From Pedobacter sp. BS3 (GTDB lineage Bacteria > Bacteroidota > Bacteroidia > Sphingobacteriales > Sphingobacteriaceae): a stretch of 64,000 nucleotides of DNA. The notes beneath the pieces were generated by a model that was given only the letters and a program-made list of their open reading frames with translations, was not told where the DNA came from and did no database searches. How positions within the stretch are numbered: position 1 is the stretch's first letter; each line of letters opens with the position of its first letter. A program made the translations under genes and the position numbers. Shown here piece after piece: positions 37,374 through 46,337 of the stretch. The DNA lies in NCBI RefSeq assembly GCF_008274585.1, contig NZ_VTRT01000004.1:124001-188000 (forward strand), given 5' to 3'.

Positions 37374-37712
37374 GCTCTAATCTACATATTTAATTTCATT
37401 TATAAACTTATAACCCTATAACCTGCTCAACTTTCTCCTCAGCCTGAATAGTTGAAAATTTAAGGTCAAAAGTTTAAAGTGCAGATAGTGCAAGATGAGT
37501 CAGAAGCTATGATTATACTTCATCTATAAACTTATAACCTTATAAACTTCTCAACCTTATCCCCAGCAGCCTCGCAATGATGCGGAGAATGAGTAGCAGT
37601 GCGTGTAAAGTTAATGAGGTTATGGTCGGTACATCAACTTATAACCCTATAACCTTCTCAACCTCAACCTTGTCCTTAGCCTTATCCTCAACCGGCCAAT
37701 AACAAAAAATAG
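37374..37712. repeat. Intergenic region with three imperfect repeats
   Basis: Three related stretches begin near 37407, 37528 and 37637, each reading approximately AACTTATAACCCTATAAC followed by CTTCTCAACC and a pyrimidine-rich tail. Spacing is about 110-120 bp. No gene is visible. These are probably slippage-prone interspersed repeats between the orphan cassette and the sigma-factor gene. Confidence 0.7.
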
Positions 37713-37765
37713 TAGGTAAAACTTACCTAAAGTAGTATGGTTTTTAATCCGTTTTTATATATTTG
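37713..37765 (+). promoter_or_regulatory. Promoter region of the ECF sigma gene
   Basis: A perfect inverted repeat TAGGTAA-AAC-TTACCTA (37713-37729) is followed by TATATTTG (37758-37765), an exact match to the Bacteroidota -7 box TAnnTTTG. This would start transcription about 10 nt before the ATG at 37782. The palindrome could be an operator. Confidence 0.6.
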
Positions 37766-37781
37766 TTTTATAAACCTCCTC

Positions 37782-38352
37782 ATGCTCTTATATCAAATCC
37801 TATAGCGACCATGAACTGTTAGGCTTATTAAAGTCGGGAGACAAGCTTGCGCTGGACGAGATCTACAAGCGTTATCATGGCATTCTCTACAGCCATACCT
37901 ACCGGCGTTTTCCCGACAGGGAAGAGGCCCGCGACCTGGTGCAGGAGCTGTTTATCTACCTTTGGAATAACCGGGAAAGCCTGCATATTACCACCAGCTT
38001 ATCATCCTACCTCTATACCTCAGTACGCAACCGTATTCTTAACGCTTACCGCAACCAGAAAGTCCGGGAGGCCTATATTCATTCCCTGCAGGACTTTATA
38101 GCTGCCGGCGAGAATATCACCGAAGAAGCGGTACGCCATAAAGAGCTGATCCGGCTGGTAGAGCAGGAAGTTGCCGCTTTGCCGCCTCAAATGCGCCTGA
38201 TCTTTGAGATGAGCCGCAACCGCGAGATGAGCCATCAGCAGATTGCTGAGGAATTGAATATCAGTCCGCAAACGGTGCGTACGCAGGTGAGAAACGCCTT
38301 GCGTATCCTGCGTGTAAAGCTGGGCGTACATATTTTTTTAATTTTTTTCTGA
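37782..38352 (+). CDS. ECF RNA polymerase sigma factor with apparent frameshift near its start
   Basis: An extracytoplasmic-function sigma factor of FecI type. Region 2 (DHELLGLLKSGDKLALDEIYKRYHGILYSHTYRRFPDREEARDLVQELFIYLW, shown in parts) and region 4 (LPPQMRLIFEMSRNREMSHQQIAEELNISPQTV) are intact. However, the frame encoding them is closed upstream by a stop at about 37772 with no ATG, GTG or TTG before the GTG at 37939. The ATG at 37782 reads MLLYQ and is one base out of register; removing one base between 37791 and 37800 gives MLLYQSYSDHELLGLL, a normal start. Either a one-base insertion or a sequencing error is likely. It is followed by FecR and an STN-type SusC, the usual cell-surface signalling trio. 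Confidence 0.85.
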
Positions 38353-38413
38353 TAGCCTATACCCCCTCCGCTTACCTGGCGTGTCATAGTAGTATAAAGC
38401 CGATATAAACCTT

Positions 38414-39580
38414 ATGATGCAGGACGCAGAAGAGCTATTGAACAAATACAATTCCGGGCAGGCAACCGAGGCCGAGCGGGCCCTGGTGGAAAGCTGGTAC
38501 CTGCATTATAAAACAGGCCCTTCTGACCTGACACCCGAACAGCTTCAGCAGGAGCATGAAGCCGGTTTGCGGGCGCTGAATGCCCGGCTGCACCGGCAGC
38601 AGACGGCTCGTTTATGGCCTCGTATTGCTGCAGCCGCTACGATCCTGCTGGGCATAGTCTGGGGATGGCAACATTATCGTCCGGTTGATAAACCCGTTGT
38701 TGGTCATCCGGTGCAAACCGCTGCAATTAAACCCGGCAGCAATAAAGCGATCCTGACCTTAAGCGATGGCAGTACGATCAGCCTGACCGATGCCGGCAAC
38801 GGAGAACTGGCAGAACAAGCCGGCACCAAAATTATCAAGCAAGCCGACGGGCAGCTATTTTATAAAACGGATAAGGCGGCTCTCACTCCCTCGGAGAGGG
38901 CGGGAGGTGAGGCTTCAATACGCAATATCCTGACGATTCCCCGTGGCGGGCAATACCAGCTCCAACTCCCGGATGGTACTAAAGTTTGGTTGAATTCTGC
39001 TTCGTCATTGCGCTATCCGTCTAAGTTTGACAATAGCGAGCGCCGTGTGGAATTAAGCGGTGAGGCTTACTTTGAGGTGGCTAAGAAGGTGGAAGGTAGT
39101 AAGGCAGAAGGGAGGAAGGTTCCGTTTATCGTAGTGACAGAAAACCAGGAAGTAGAGGTGCTGGGTACGCATTTTAATATCCATGCTTACCCGGATGAGG
39201 AAAAAGCAAGCACAACCCTGCTTGAAGGTAGTGTAAGGGTGCGTGTACGGCATACAGCATATTCCGGTTTGCTCAGGCCCGGGCAGCAGGCGCAGGTAAA
39301 ACCTTCAGAACCTGTTCAGATCCGGTCTGTCAATACCGATGATGCTATTGCCTGGAAGGAAGGCTACTTCGTTTTCGAGGACGCAGATATCAGGACGATT
39401 ATGAATAACCTGGCCCGCTGGTATGACGTGGAGGTGGTGTACCAGGGCGTAGTTACCAACCAGACCTTTGGTGGGGCTTTTCCCCGCTCGGCGGCGCTTG
39501 GCGATTTGCTGAAATACCTGGAAACGTACGGGAATATCCATTTTGCTATCGAAGGAAGGAGGGTACGGGTAATGCCTTAA
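38414..39580 (+). CDS. FecR family anti-sigma factor
   Basis: A 388-residue inner-membrane anti-sigma regulator. The cytoplasmic N-terminal domain (about 1-70, LLNKYNSGQATEAERALVESWY) binds the sigma factor. One transmembrane helix follows (about 73-90, IAAAATILLGIVWGW). The periplasmic FecR domain (about 175-290, LPDGTKVWLNSASSLRYP, RRVELSGEAYFEVAK) and the C-terminal DUF4974 domain (about 320-388, DADIRTIMNNLARWYDVEVVYQG) receive the signal from the STN domain of the next gene. Two linker segments look inserted: LTPSERAGGEASI (about 158-170) and KKVEGSKAEGRKV (about 221-233). The first coincides with an intergenic-type repeat. Confidence 0.95.
   Translation: MMQDAEELLNKYNSGQATEAERALVESWYLHYKTGPSDLTPEQLQQEHEAGLRALNARLHRQQTARLWPRIAAAATILLGIVWGWQHYRPVDKPVVGHPVQTAAIKPGSNKAILTLSDGSTISLTDAGNGELAEQAGTKIIKQADGQLFYKTDKAALTPSERAGGEASIRNILTIPRGGQYQLQLPDGTKVWLNSASSLRYPSKFDNSERRVELSGEAYFEVAKKVEGSKAEGRKVPFIVVTENQEVEVLGTHFNIHAYPDEEKASTTLLEGSVRVRVRHTAYSGLLRPGQQAQVKPSEPVQIRSVNTDDAIAWKEGYFVFEDADIRTIMNNLARWYDVEVVYQGVVTNQTFGGAFPRSAALGDLLKYLETYGNIHFAIEGRRVRVMP
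38879..38916. repeat. Palindromic repeat inserted in frame within fecR
   Basis: The sequence ending GGAGAGGGCGGGAGGTGAGG plus CTT resembles the reverse complement of an intergenic element at 60618-60656 (GGAGAGGG, six or seven bases, GTGAGGCTT). It encodes the LTPSERAGGEA segment of the FecR linker. Confidence 0.5.
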
Positions 39581-39595
39581 CTTCTACATTTCTCT

Positions 39596-39661
39596 TTACC
39601 TGAAAGCCGGGAGCGTTGGCCCGCCCCCGGTCAGCCGTCATCTTCAGACGGTGCCAGGTAA
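39596..39661. promoter_or_regulatory. Structured intergenic element before STN-susC
   Basis: A 7-bp outer stem (TTACCTG at 39596-39602, CAGGTAA at 39655-39661) encloses two inner hairpins (CCGGG/CCCGG at 39607-39630 and CCGTC/GACGG at 39635-39651), making a three-way junction. It ends 49 nt before the SusC start codon. It may be a palindromic repeat or an RNA element acting on susC expression. Confidence 0.5.
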
Positions 39662-39710
39662 TTTCTCAGTTGAGTGAAACAACCAATTTTTGATTAAACC
39701 TGACGTTCAA

Positions 39711-42700
39711 ATGTATAAAAAATTTACTGCATTCGGTTGCAGCTGTTTTTCGTATGCTTCATTAAAAATTTTACTAAAAGTGAAGTTAATAACTATTATC
39801 CTGCTCAGCGCTTTTCTACAGGTACAGGCATCCGGCTATGCCCAGACGGTAAGCCTCTCGGTAAACAAAGTGAACCTGAAAGAAGTATTCCGGCAATTGC
39901 GTAAGCAAACCGGCTATGGTTTCCTGTACCGGGAAGCCGATCTGAAAGATACCCGGCCGGTGAGCCTGGAGCTGAGAAATGCGCCTTTAGATGAGGTGCT
40001 GGAACGCTGCCTGGCTAACCAGCCTTTAACCTATCATATCGAGAAGAATTTTGTAATGATCCGGCGCAAGCCGGATTTGGGTAGTGCTGTTACTGTACCA
40101 GGTATTATTATACAAGGGAAGGTTACGGATGAGAAGGGTGAACCGCTTGCAGGTGTTAGCATACGAGTAAAAAATATCCGACAAAGCACAGTTTCTAATA
40201 CAAAGGGCGAATATAAGATCAATGTCCCCAATGAAGATGCGGTTTTAGTATTCAGCTATATAGGGTTCGAAGTACAAGAAAGAAAAGTGTTAAAAAGCAC
40301 GGTTATAAACGTTTCTTTAAAGGAAAAGAATACCGGGTTAAATGAAGTAGTCGTTACGGCTTTGAATATCAGCAGGGAACAGCGTTCGCTGGGTTACTCT
40401 GCCCAGGTGATAGATAGTGTCGCGTTAAATGTAGCTCCTACAGATAACTGGCTGAATGCATTAGAAGGAAAAGTAGCTGGATTGACCTTAAACAGGGCAG
40501 ACGGGCCCATGGGTAGTTCGGATATTATCCTGAGGGGCGATAAGTCGTTGCAATTAGGAAACAGCGGAGCGTTAGTGGTAATAGATGGAGTCCCCGTCAG
40601 CAACAAGATTACAGCCTCCGGAGCGGGAGCCTATGTCTCAGACAATGCTCCTATAGATATGGGAACCGGCATAGGAGATGTAAATCCCGAGGATATAGCC
40701 TCCGTTTCTGTACTGAAGGGAGCGGCGGCAACGGCGTTGTATGGTTCAAGAGGGGCCAATGGAGCAATAGTTATTGTGACCAAGTCAGGAAGCTCACAAA
40801 AAGGTTTGGGAATATCATTTAGTTCCAGTACTGCTATAGAAAATGTCAACAGGCTTCCTGACTATCAGTATGAGTATGGAGCTGGTGCCAATTCAGGAAT
40901 AGATTATTACTCTTATGGAACTTCCGACAGTGGTGCAAACACTTCAAATGCCAATGCCTCATGGGGCCCCAAGTTAAATACCGGTGTAAAATATTACCAG
41001 TACGATCCTGCAACGCAGGGGCAGGGAGCGGAACCAACTGACTGGATAGCCTATCCTGATAACAGGAAGAATTTTTTTCGTACCGGGTTCAAAACCAGTA
41101 ATACTATCTCAATAGAAGGAGGAAGTAAGACCACTAAGGCAAGGTTCTCTGTTGCCAACCAGCAGAATACGTACATATTGGAGAATGTAGGCTATCAAAG
41201 AACGAGCGTGAATTTATCGCTGGACCAGCAGATCAACAAAGACATGAAGATTGCTACCAAGGTAAATTATTACAATAAATCTTCAGATAACCTGCCAACA
41301 ACGGGCTATAGCAATAAATCGGCTTCTTATTTTTTACTGTGGACAACCCCCAACGTAGACACAGAGTGGTACAGGGATTACTGGAAGATAACAAACGGCA
41401 TTAGGCAGGTGGATATAGAGCAGAACAGGCCCTTCAATAAAAATCCTGATAACCCGTATTTTGCTCTTTACGAGATACTAAACCCCATGAAGCGGAATGG
41501 ACTGTTCGGGAATATCAATTTCAGTTATAAGATATCTCCCTTCCTGAATTTTACCGCTAAAACTGCTATAGATATGTACGATGACGTATTATCTAACAGG
41601 TTTCCCAAAAGTAGTGATTCATATTCACAAGGCTTTTACCGGGAGCAAAATGTGATCAGGTATGAACGGAATTCGGATTTCCTGTTGAGTTATAACAGAC
41701 CGTTCAACAGAGATGTTAAGTTCGGGTTATCCGTTGGCGGAAATAGCATGAGCTCTTCTTATAATAGAACAAGAGCCTACGTAAACCGTTTGCTAATACC
41801 AGGACAATATACACTGGCAAACAGGGTAGACAGACCTGTTATAGATGCATATAAGGAAAATAAGGCTATCAATAGCCTATATGCTTTTACCAACCTGTCG
41901 TATAAAGAATATATATTCCTGGAGCTAACGGCAAGAAACGATTGGTCAAGTGTTTTTGCATCAAATAATAATTCTTATTTCTATCCTTCTGCCAATTTGA
42001 GTCTTGTGCTGAGCGATATGTTCAAGGTCAACTCATCGGTATTGTCTTTTGCCAAATTGAGGCTTTCTTATGCAGAGGTAGGAAGTGATACAAATCCTTA
42101 CCGGATAGAGAAGTTCTATTCGGCAAGTAATTTTTCTTCCAGTATAACCAATCCTACCAGCCTGCCTAATTATGAACTAAAGCCAGAACGAACAAAAAGT
42201 TATGAGACAGGTTTAGAAGCAAGGTTCTTAAGAAACAGGATAGGCTTAGATTTAACCTGCTATCTGGCTGATACCTATGATCAAATTTTGAGTGTTCCGG
42301 TTGAGCCTGCCAGCGGCTACTACTATTACTACATGAATGCTGGTACGGTACGTAACAATGGTGTGGAGGTGCAACTATGGGGCAAACTTTTGGAAAGCAA
42401 GAAGGGGTTGTCCTGGAAAATTAATTTTAATGGGGCCATAAATCGCGGAAAGATACTGGAACTTAAAGAGGAGATCGAATCATTAGGACTTTATGCAATG
42501 GGATCTACAGGTGTTTCTTTACAAGCGGTAAAAGGCGGTTCTATAGGCGATATTTATGGACTGGCTTACCAGCGAAATGAGAATGGCGATATTGTATATG
42601 CGAACGGTGTACCCCAGCTAACTACAGAAATACAGAAAGTAGGTAATGCCGTACCTAAATTTAAAGGAGGTATAGGACAGGAGTTCAGGTATAAAAGCTG

Positions 42701-43190
42701 GACCATGAATATCCTTTTTGATGGCGAGTTCGGACACCAGAAATACAGTCTCTCAAACTCAATGTTGATGGCGAGAGGAAACTCAAAAGCGACCTTGCCA
42801 GGAAGAGAAGAAGGAGGGATTTTGGGTAAAGGTGTGGTACAAAATGATGATGGAACATGGCGACCGAACGACATTGTGGTGTCGCCATCGGTTTATTATG
42901 CTGCTCATTATGACAGGACCAACGCCGAAGCCAATGTTTTTGATGCCTCCTATATAAAATTCAGGGAGTTCAGGATAGACAAATCCTTCAGCTCCAAAAG
43001 CCTGCAAAAAGTAGGATTTAAAAAAGCTTCCATAGGCTTATATGGCCGCGATCTGTTTGTATGGACTAAATGGCCGGGTTTTGATCCGCAAAACGGCACA
43101 CTTAACGATGGAACGATTGTACAGGGAATAGAGATTGGGCAGTTACCATCTACCCGAAATATGGGTGTGAACATCAGGTTCTCATTATAA
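39711..43190 (+). CDS. SusC/RagA TonB-linked outer membrane protein with STN signalling domain
   Basis: A transporter of about 1159 residues; I prefer the ATG at 39711 (MYKKFTAFG) to an upstream TTG. A signal sequence ends ASGYAQ. The STN domain follows (VSLSVNKVNLKEVFRQLRKQTGYGFLY, up to IEKNFVMIRRK), then a carboxypeptidase-regulatory-like domain (IQGKVTDEKGEPLAGVSIRVKN), the plug (LNEVVVTALNISREQRSLGYSAQ, ALVVIDGVPVSNK, GAAATALYGSRGANGAIVIVTKSG) and the barrel. The STN domain signals substrate binding to FecR, which frees the sigma factor, so this transporter induces its own locus. Frame intact. Confidence 0.96.
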   Translation: MYKKFTAFGCSCFSYASLKILLKVKLITIILLSAFLQVQASGYAQTVSLSVNKVNLKEVFRQLRKQTGYGFLYREADLKDTRPVSLELRNAPLDEVLERCLANQPLTYHIEKNFVMIRRKPDLGSAVTVPGIIIQGKVTDEKGEPLAGVSIRVKNIRQSTVSNTKGEYKINVPNEDAVLVFSYIGFEVQERKVLKSTVINVSLKEKNTGLNEVVVTALNISREQRSLGYSAQVIDSVALNVAPTDNWLNALEGKVAGLTLNRADGPMGSSDIILRGDKSLQLGNSGALVVIDGVPVSNKITASGAGAYVSDNAPIDMGTGIGDVNPEDIASVSVLKGAAATALYGSRGANGAIVIVTKSGSSQKGLGISFSSSTAIENVNRLPDYQYEYGAGANSGIDYYSYGTSDSGANTSNANASWGPKLNTGVKYYQYDPATQGQGAEPTDWIAYPDNRKNFFRTGFKTSNTISIEGGSKTTKARFSVANQQNTYILENVGYQRTSVNLSLDQQINKDMKIATKVNYYNKSSDNLPTTGYSNKSASYFLLWTTPNVDTEWYRDYWKITNGIRQVDIEQNRPFNKNPDNPYFALYEILNPMKRNGLFGNINFSYKISPFLNFTAKTAIDMYDDVLSNRFPKSSDSYSQGFYREQNVIRYERNSDFLLSYNRPFNRDVKFGLSVGGNSMSSSYNRTRAYVNRLLIPGQYTLANRVDRPVIDAYKENKAINSLYAFTNLSYKEYIFLELTARNDWSSVFASNNNSYFYPSANLSLVLSDMFKVNSSVLSFAKLRLSYAEVGSDTNPYRIEKFYSASNFSSSITNPTSLPNYELKPERTKSYETGLEARFLRNRIGLDLTCYLADTYDQILSVPVEPASGYYYYYMNAGTVRNNGVEVQLWGKLLESKKGLSWKINFNGAINRGKILELKEEIESLGLYAMGSTGVSLQAVKGGSIGDIYGLAYQRNENGDIVYANGVPQLTTEIQKVGNAVPKFKGGIGQEFRYKSWTMNILFDGEFGHQKYSLSNSMLMARGNSKATLPGREEGGILGKGVVQNDDGTWRPNDIVVSPSVYYAAHYDRTNAEANVFDASYIKFREFRIDKSFSSKSLQKVGFKKASIGLYGRDLFVWTKWPGFDPQNGTLNDGTIVQGIEIGQLPSTRNMGVNIRFSL

Positions 43191-43224
43191 CAAATTCAAA
43201 ACAGAGAAGGCTAATAAAAAATAT

Positions 43225-44670
43225 ATGAAAAAGGTAATATATGCAGGAATAGCGATACTGATATTAAGCTACGGATGTACAAAGGATTTCGATAAATTGA
43301 GCCAGAATCCCAATGCGATTAAGCAAGGGTCGGCGGCAACTCTGCTGTCGCAGACAATTTACAACGGATTGATTTCCCGTATACGGGCTGCGAGAGCTGT
43401 GGGTAATGAGCTGATGGGTTATACTGTTTATAAAAATGAAAGGGCATATACCCAAAGGTTCGATATCAGAAATACGTTGGGCAACGACCTGTGGAACAGG
43501 CATTATACTACACTTACCAACTTAGAGGACATGTACAACAGGGGCATGGCCGAAGGTAATGCAAATTATCAGGCAGTGGCACTAACGTTGAAGGCATGGC
43601 TGGTATCGGAACTGACAGACACCTTTAGGGATATTCCTTATTTTGAAGCAAGTAAAGGAGATAGTCTGAATTTCCTGCCGGCATACAATACCCAGGAAGA
43701 AATATACAAAGATTTGCTTGAAAACCTGGATAAGGCCGCTCTGATGTTCGACAACAGTAAAACCATGTCGGCCGAAGGCGATATCCTTTACGGCTCAAAA
43801 GGCAGCAATGCTTTACAGGTAACGGCATGGCGTAAATTCTGCAACTCTTTGAGGTTGCGTTTGTACTTAAGGGTAAGTAATGCACCCGAATTTGACGGCC
43901 CTGCAAAAATCAATGAAATTGTAAGCAACTCTTCTGTATTTCCCATCTTTACCACTGCGGCAGATCAGGCGTACATTCCGTTTACCAACCAAGAGCCTTT
44001 GTACAATCCTTATTATAATGCTACCAGTGGCGATTTTGGCGTACTCTATGCTCCGAGTACTACTATTTTACAAATGATGCAGGATACCGCCGACCCTCGC
44101 CTTTCGCAATATTACACCAGGGCTGTAAGCACATGGACCGGGATAAAAAGCGGTTTCCCATCGGGAGTTTTAGGCCAGGTTACTGAGGGCGGTACATCTT
44201 ACGTGAATTACAATCTGCACGACTCACCAAGATTTGGCGTAATTATGAACTACGATGAAGTTCAGTTCATTTTGGCCGAGGCAGCTTTAAAAGGCTGAAT
44301 AAATACCGGCACATCGGCCGAAACGTATTATCTGCAGGGCATTCGCAGCAATTTTGAGTTTTGGGGATTGACACCGTCCTCTACCTATCTTAACGGTTCG
44401 GGCGTAGCATTTGATAATACCCTGGAGATCATTATGAAGCAAAAATACCTGGCTTCGTTCTACAGGGGATTAGAAGCTTGGTTTGAATACCGCAGAACAG
44501 GCTTCCCGAATCTGATCATAGACCCACGGGCAGATAATAATGCTGTTGTTCCAAGCAGGCTGGTATATCCTGCGGTTACGCAGATGTATAATCCTACCAA
44601 CTATAGAAAAGCGGTAGAAAGAATGGGAGGAGATAATATTAACATCAAATCGTTCTGGGAAAAACCATAA
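43225..44670 (+). pseudogene. SusD-like (SusD/RagB) lipoprotein interrupted by in-frame TGA
   Basis: A SusD-like lipoprotein of the SusD-like_2 type (lipobox SYGC, Cys18; TKDFDKLSQNPNA). One 481-codon frame is intact except for a TGA at 44296-44298. It reads AEAALKG, stop, INTGTSAETYYLQGIRSNFEFWG, and a Trp codon (TGG) is expected there because family members commonly have GWI at this point. The change is thus a single G-to-A. Upstream and downstream parts are otherwise normal, ending RMGGDNINIKSFWEKP. It may be a true nonsense mutation or an error in the sequence. It follows the STN-SusC gene by 34 bp and should be its partner. Confidence 0.88.
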
Positions 44671-44715
44671 ACGAAGATTGGTGAAGTACGAAGAATAATT
44701 AACAACCAAAAGATT

Positions 44716-46326
44716 ATGAAAACTATCCATTACCTATTATTAGCATTACTGTTACTGGCAATATCATCATGCTTTAAAGAAAAGGATACATTACTGGGAG
44801 TACCTACAAAAAATATGTCGATACATATTTTAAGACAAATGGATGATGGGGGAGAAATATTGCTTACAAAAGATAATGTTGGGGCAGCACCCTTATCAGG
44901 CACGGTGATATCCGATGCGCAGGCCGGTAATATAGAAAAAGGAAAATTTGTAATTGTGCAGAATAAAGAAGGTGTAACTGCCGGTATAACTGTTTCTTTA
45001 CAGGGAATGCCAGATGTAACATATATCCCTGGCGACTCATTAGTTCTCGATGTTTTGGGCAGCACATTAAAAAGAGTAGGCGGGCAACTGGAAATTACCA
45101 ATGTTCCCCTTGCAAAAATCTCTAAAGTAGCTGCCGGAAAAACAGTTAGTCCTCTATTAGTCTCATTAGATGAGTTGGCTCGTAATTTTAACCAATATGA
45201 AAGTATGCTGGTTACCGTGGCAGGGGCGGATATTGTGTTAGATGCAGGAGAGCCTCAAACTTATGCCGGAACCAAAAAAATGGATGATTCTTCTAATGAA
45301 CCAGGAACAGTTAACCTGAATACGTTAAGTACAGCAGTTTTTGCAACAGAAGAAATACCCTTGGTGGCCAATTTTACCGGTATAGCCGTTCGGATTAACA
45401 ATACGCTTAATATGAGGATGAGAAGCTTGGGAGATGTGAATGTGCCAAACGGGCAAAAGCAAGAGACGAAACTTATCATAACAGGCTATGTAACCAATCC
45501 GTCGGGAAGCGACGCTAATAACGAATATGTACAGCTGATGGCAACAGAGGATATTAATTTTGCGGAAACCCCTTATGCTGTTATTAGCTGTTATACTTCA
45601 TATACGGGAACCTGGGAAACCAGCGCTCCCGTAAAGGGATGGGTCACCGGCACGGTGGACAGTAAAAAAGCAGGAGACCCTACTTCCCAAACTACTAAAT
45701 TTAATATTACAAGCGGAGAAGTTAAGGCAGGTCAATTTTTCTATGTGGGCGGTGCGGTAAAGAAAATCAATGGCAGTAGCTCTACCGATATTAGCGAAAC
45801 CGCAGTAGTAGAGGCCAATCGGGCAAAATGGATGAGGGTATTAAGTTATGGGTCAACCCCTTGGGTGGGTGATGATGGTGTTGGAGGAGGCATATTTGGT
45901 GCTTTGTGGGGCAATAGTGAAGCTCCGCAGGGCATAGCCGTTTTTAATACCACCAATGTAACCTCGGCCACCGTACCTGTCGATGTAGTTTTCTTCGGTA
46001 CTTTCCCCACCAGCAGTACAGACCAAAAACGGCTTTATGACAATTCGGGCAGTACCGAACTTGGTTACCGCATTTGCAATACCGACAGGTATTCAGTAGC
46101 AAATGGCGAGTTTTTCGCCAAAGGCGGCAACACCTATCTATATGCCCCTGCCACCAGTGCCGATGCAACGGCAACCGCTAAATTTTACCGGTTAGGAGGA
46201 GTTTATGACAGGGTATTTAAAATGTGGATAATGCCAAGAGAGGTTACCGAAATTACCATGACTACTTCTTCGTCACTGTCGTTGATAGAGACAGGCACAG
46301 GATTAACCACTCTTTTATCGAAGTAA
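44716..46326 (+). CDS. DUF5689-like lipoprotein with C-terminal IITGYV-type domain
   Basis: A 536-residue surface lipoprotein (lipobox ISSC, Cys19). Residues about 45-240 look like DUF5689, an OB-fold-like module (LSGTVISDAQAGNIEKGKFVIVQN; GDSLVLDVLG; QLEITNVPLAKI; NQYESMLVTVAGADI). After a linker (VPNGQKQ) come residues about 251-536, the shared domain of this locus: TKLIITGYVTNPSGSDANNEYVQLMAT, DPTSQTTKFN, GDDGVGGGIFGALWGNSEAPQGIAVFNTTNV, PVDVVFFGTFP, GYRICNTDRYS, FYRLGGVYD. The opening NP.G.D.NEYVQL pattern resembles lamin-tail domains. It is 45 bp after susD and 11 bp before the GDPD gene, so one operon. Function unknown. Confidence 0.85.
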   Translation: MKTIHYLLLALLLLAISSCFKEKDTLLGVPTKNMSIHILRQMDDGGEILLTKDNVGAAPLSGTVISDAQAGNIEKGKFVIVQNKEGVTAGITVSLQGMPDVTYIPGDSLVLDVLGSTLKRVGGQLEITNVPLAKISKVAAGKTVSPLLVSLDELARNFNQYESMLVTVAGADIVLDAGEPQTYAGTKKMDDSSNEPGTVNLNTLSTAVFATEEIPLVANFTGIAVRINNTLNMRMRSLGDVNVPNGQKQETKLIITGYVTNPSGSDANNEYVQLMATEDINFAETPYAVISCYTSYTGTWETSAPVKGWVTGTVDSKKAGDPTSQTTKFNITSGEVKAGQFFYVGGAVKKINGSSSTDISETAVVEANRAKWMRVLSYGSTPWVGDDGVGGGIFGALWGNSEAPQGIAVFNTTNVTSATVPVDVVFFGTFPTSSTDQKRLYDNSGSTELGYRICNTDRYSVANGEFFAKGGNTYLYAPATSADATATAKFYRLGGVYDRVFKMWIMPREVTEITMTTSSSLSLIETGTGLTTLLSK

Positions 46327-46337
46327 AAAAGTAAACC

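Noticed and set aside
44296-44298. TGA read as tryptophan (alternative genetic code)
   Set aside because: TGA ends several intact genes here (1594-2640, 50941-52869, 52893-54509), so it is a normal stop codon.
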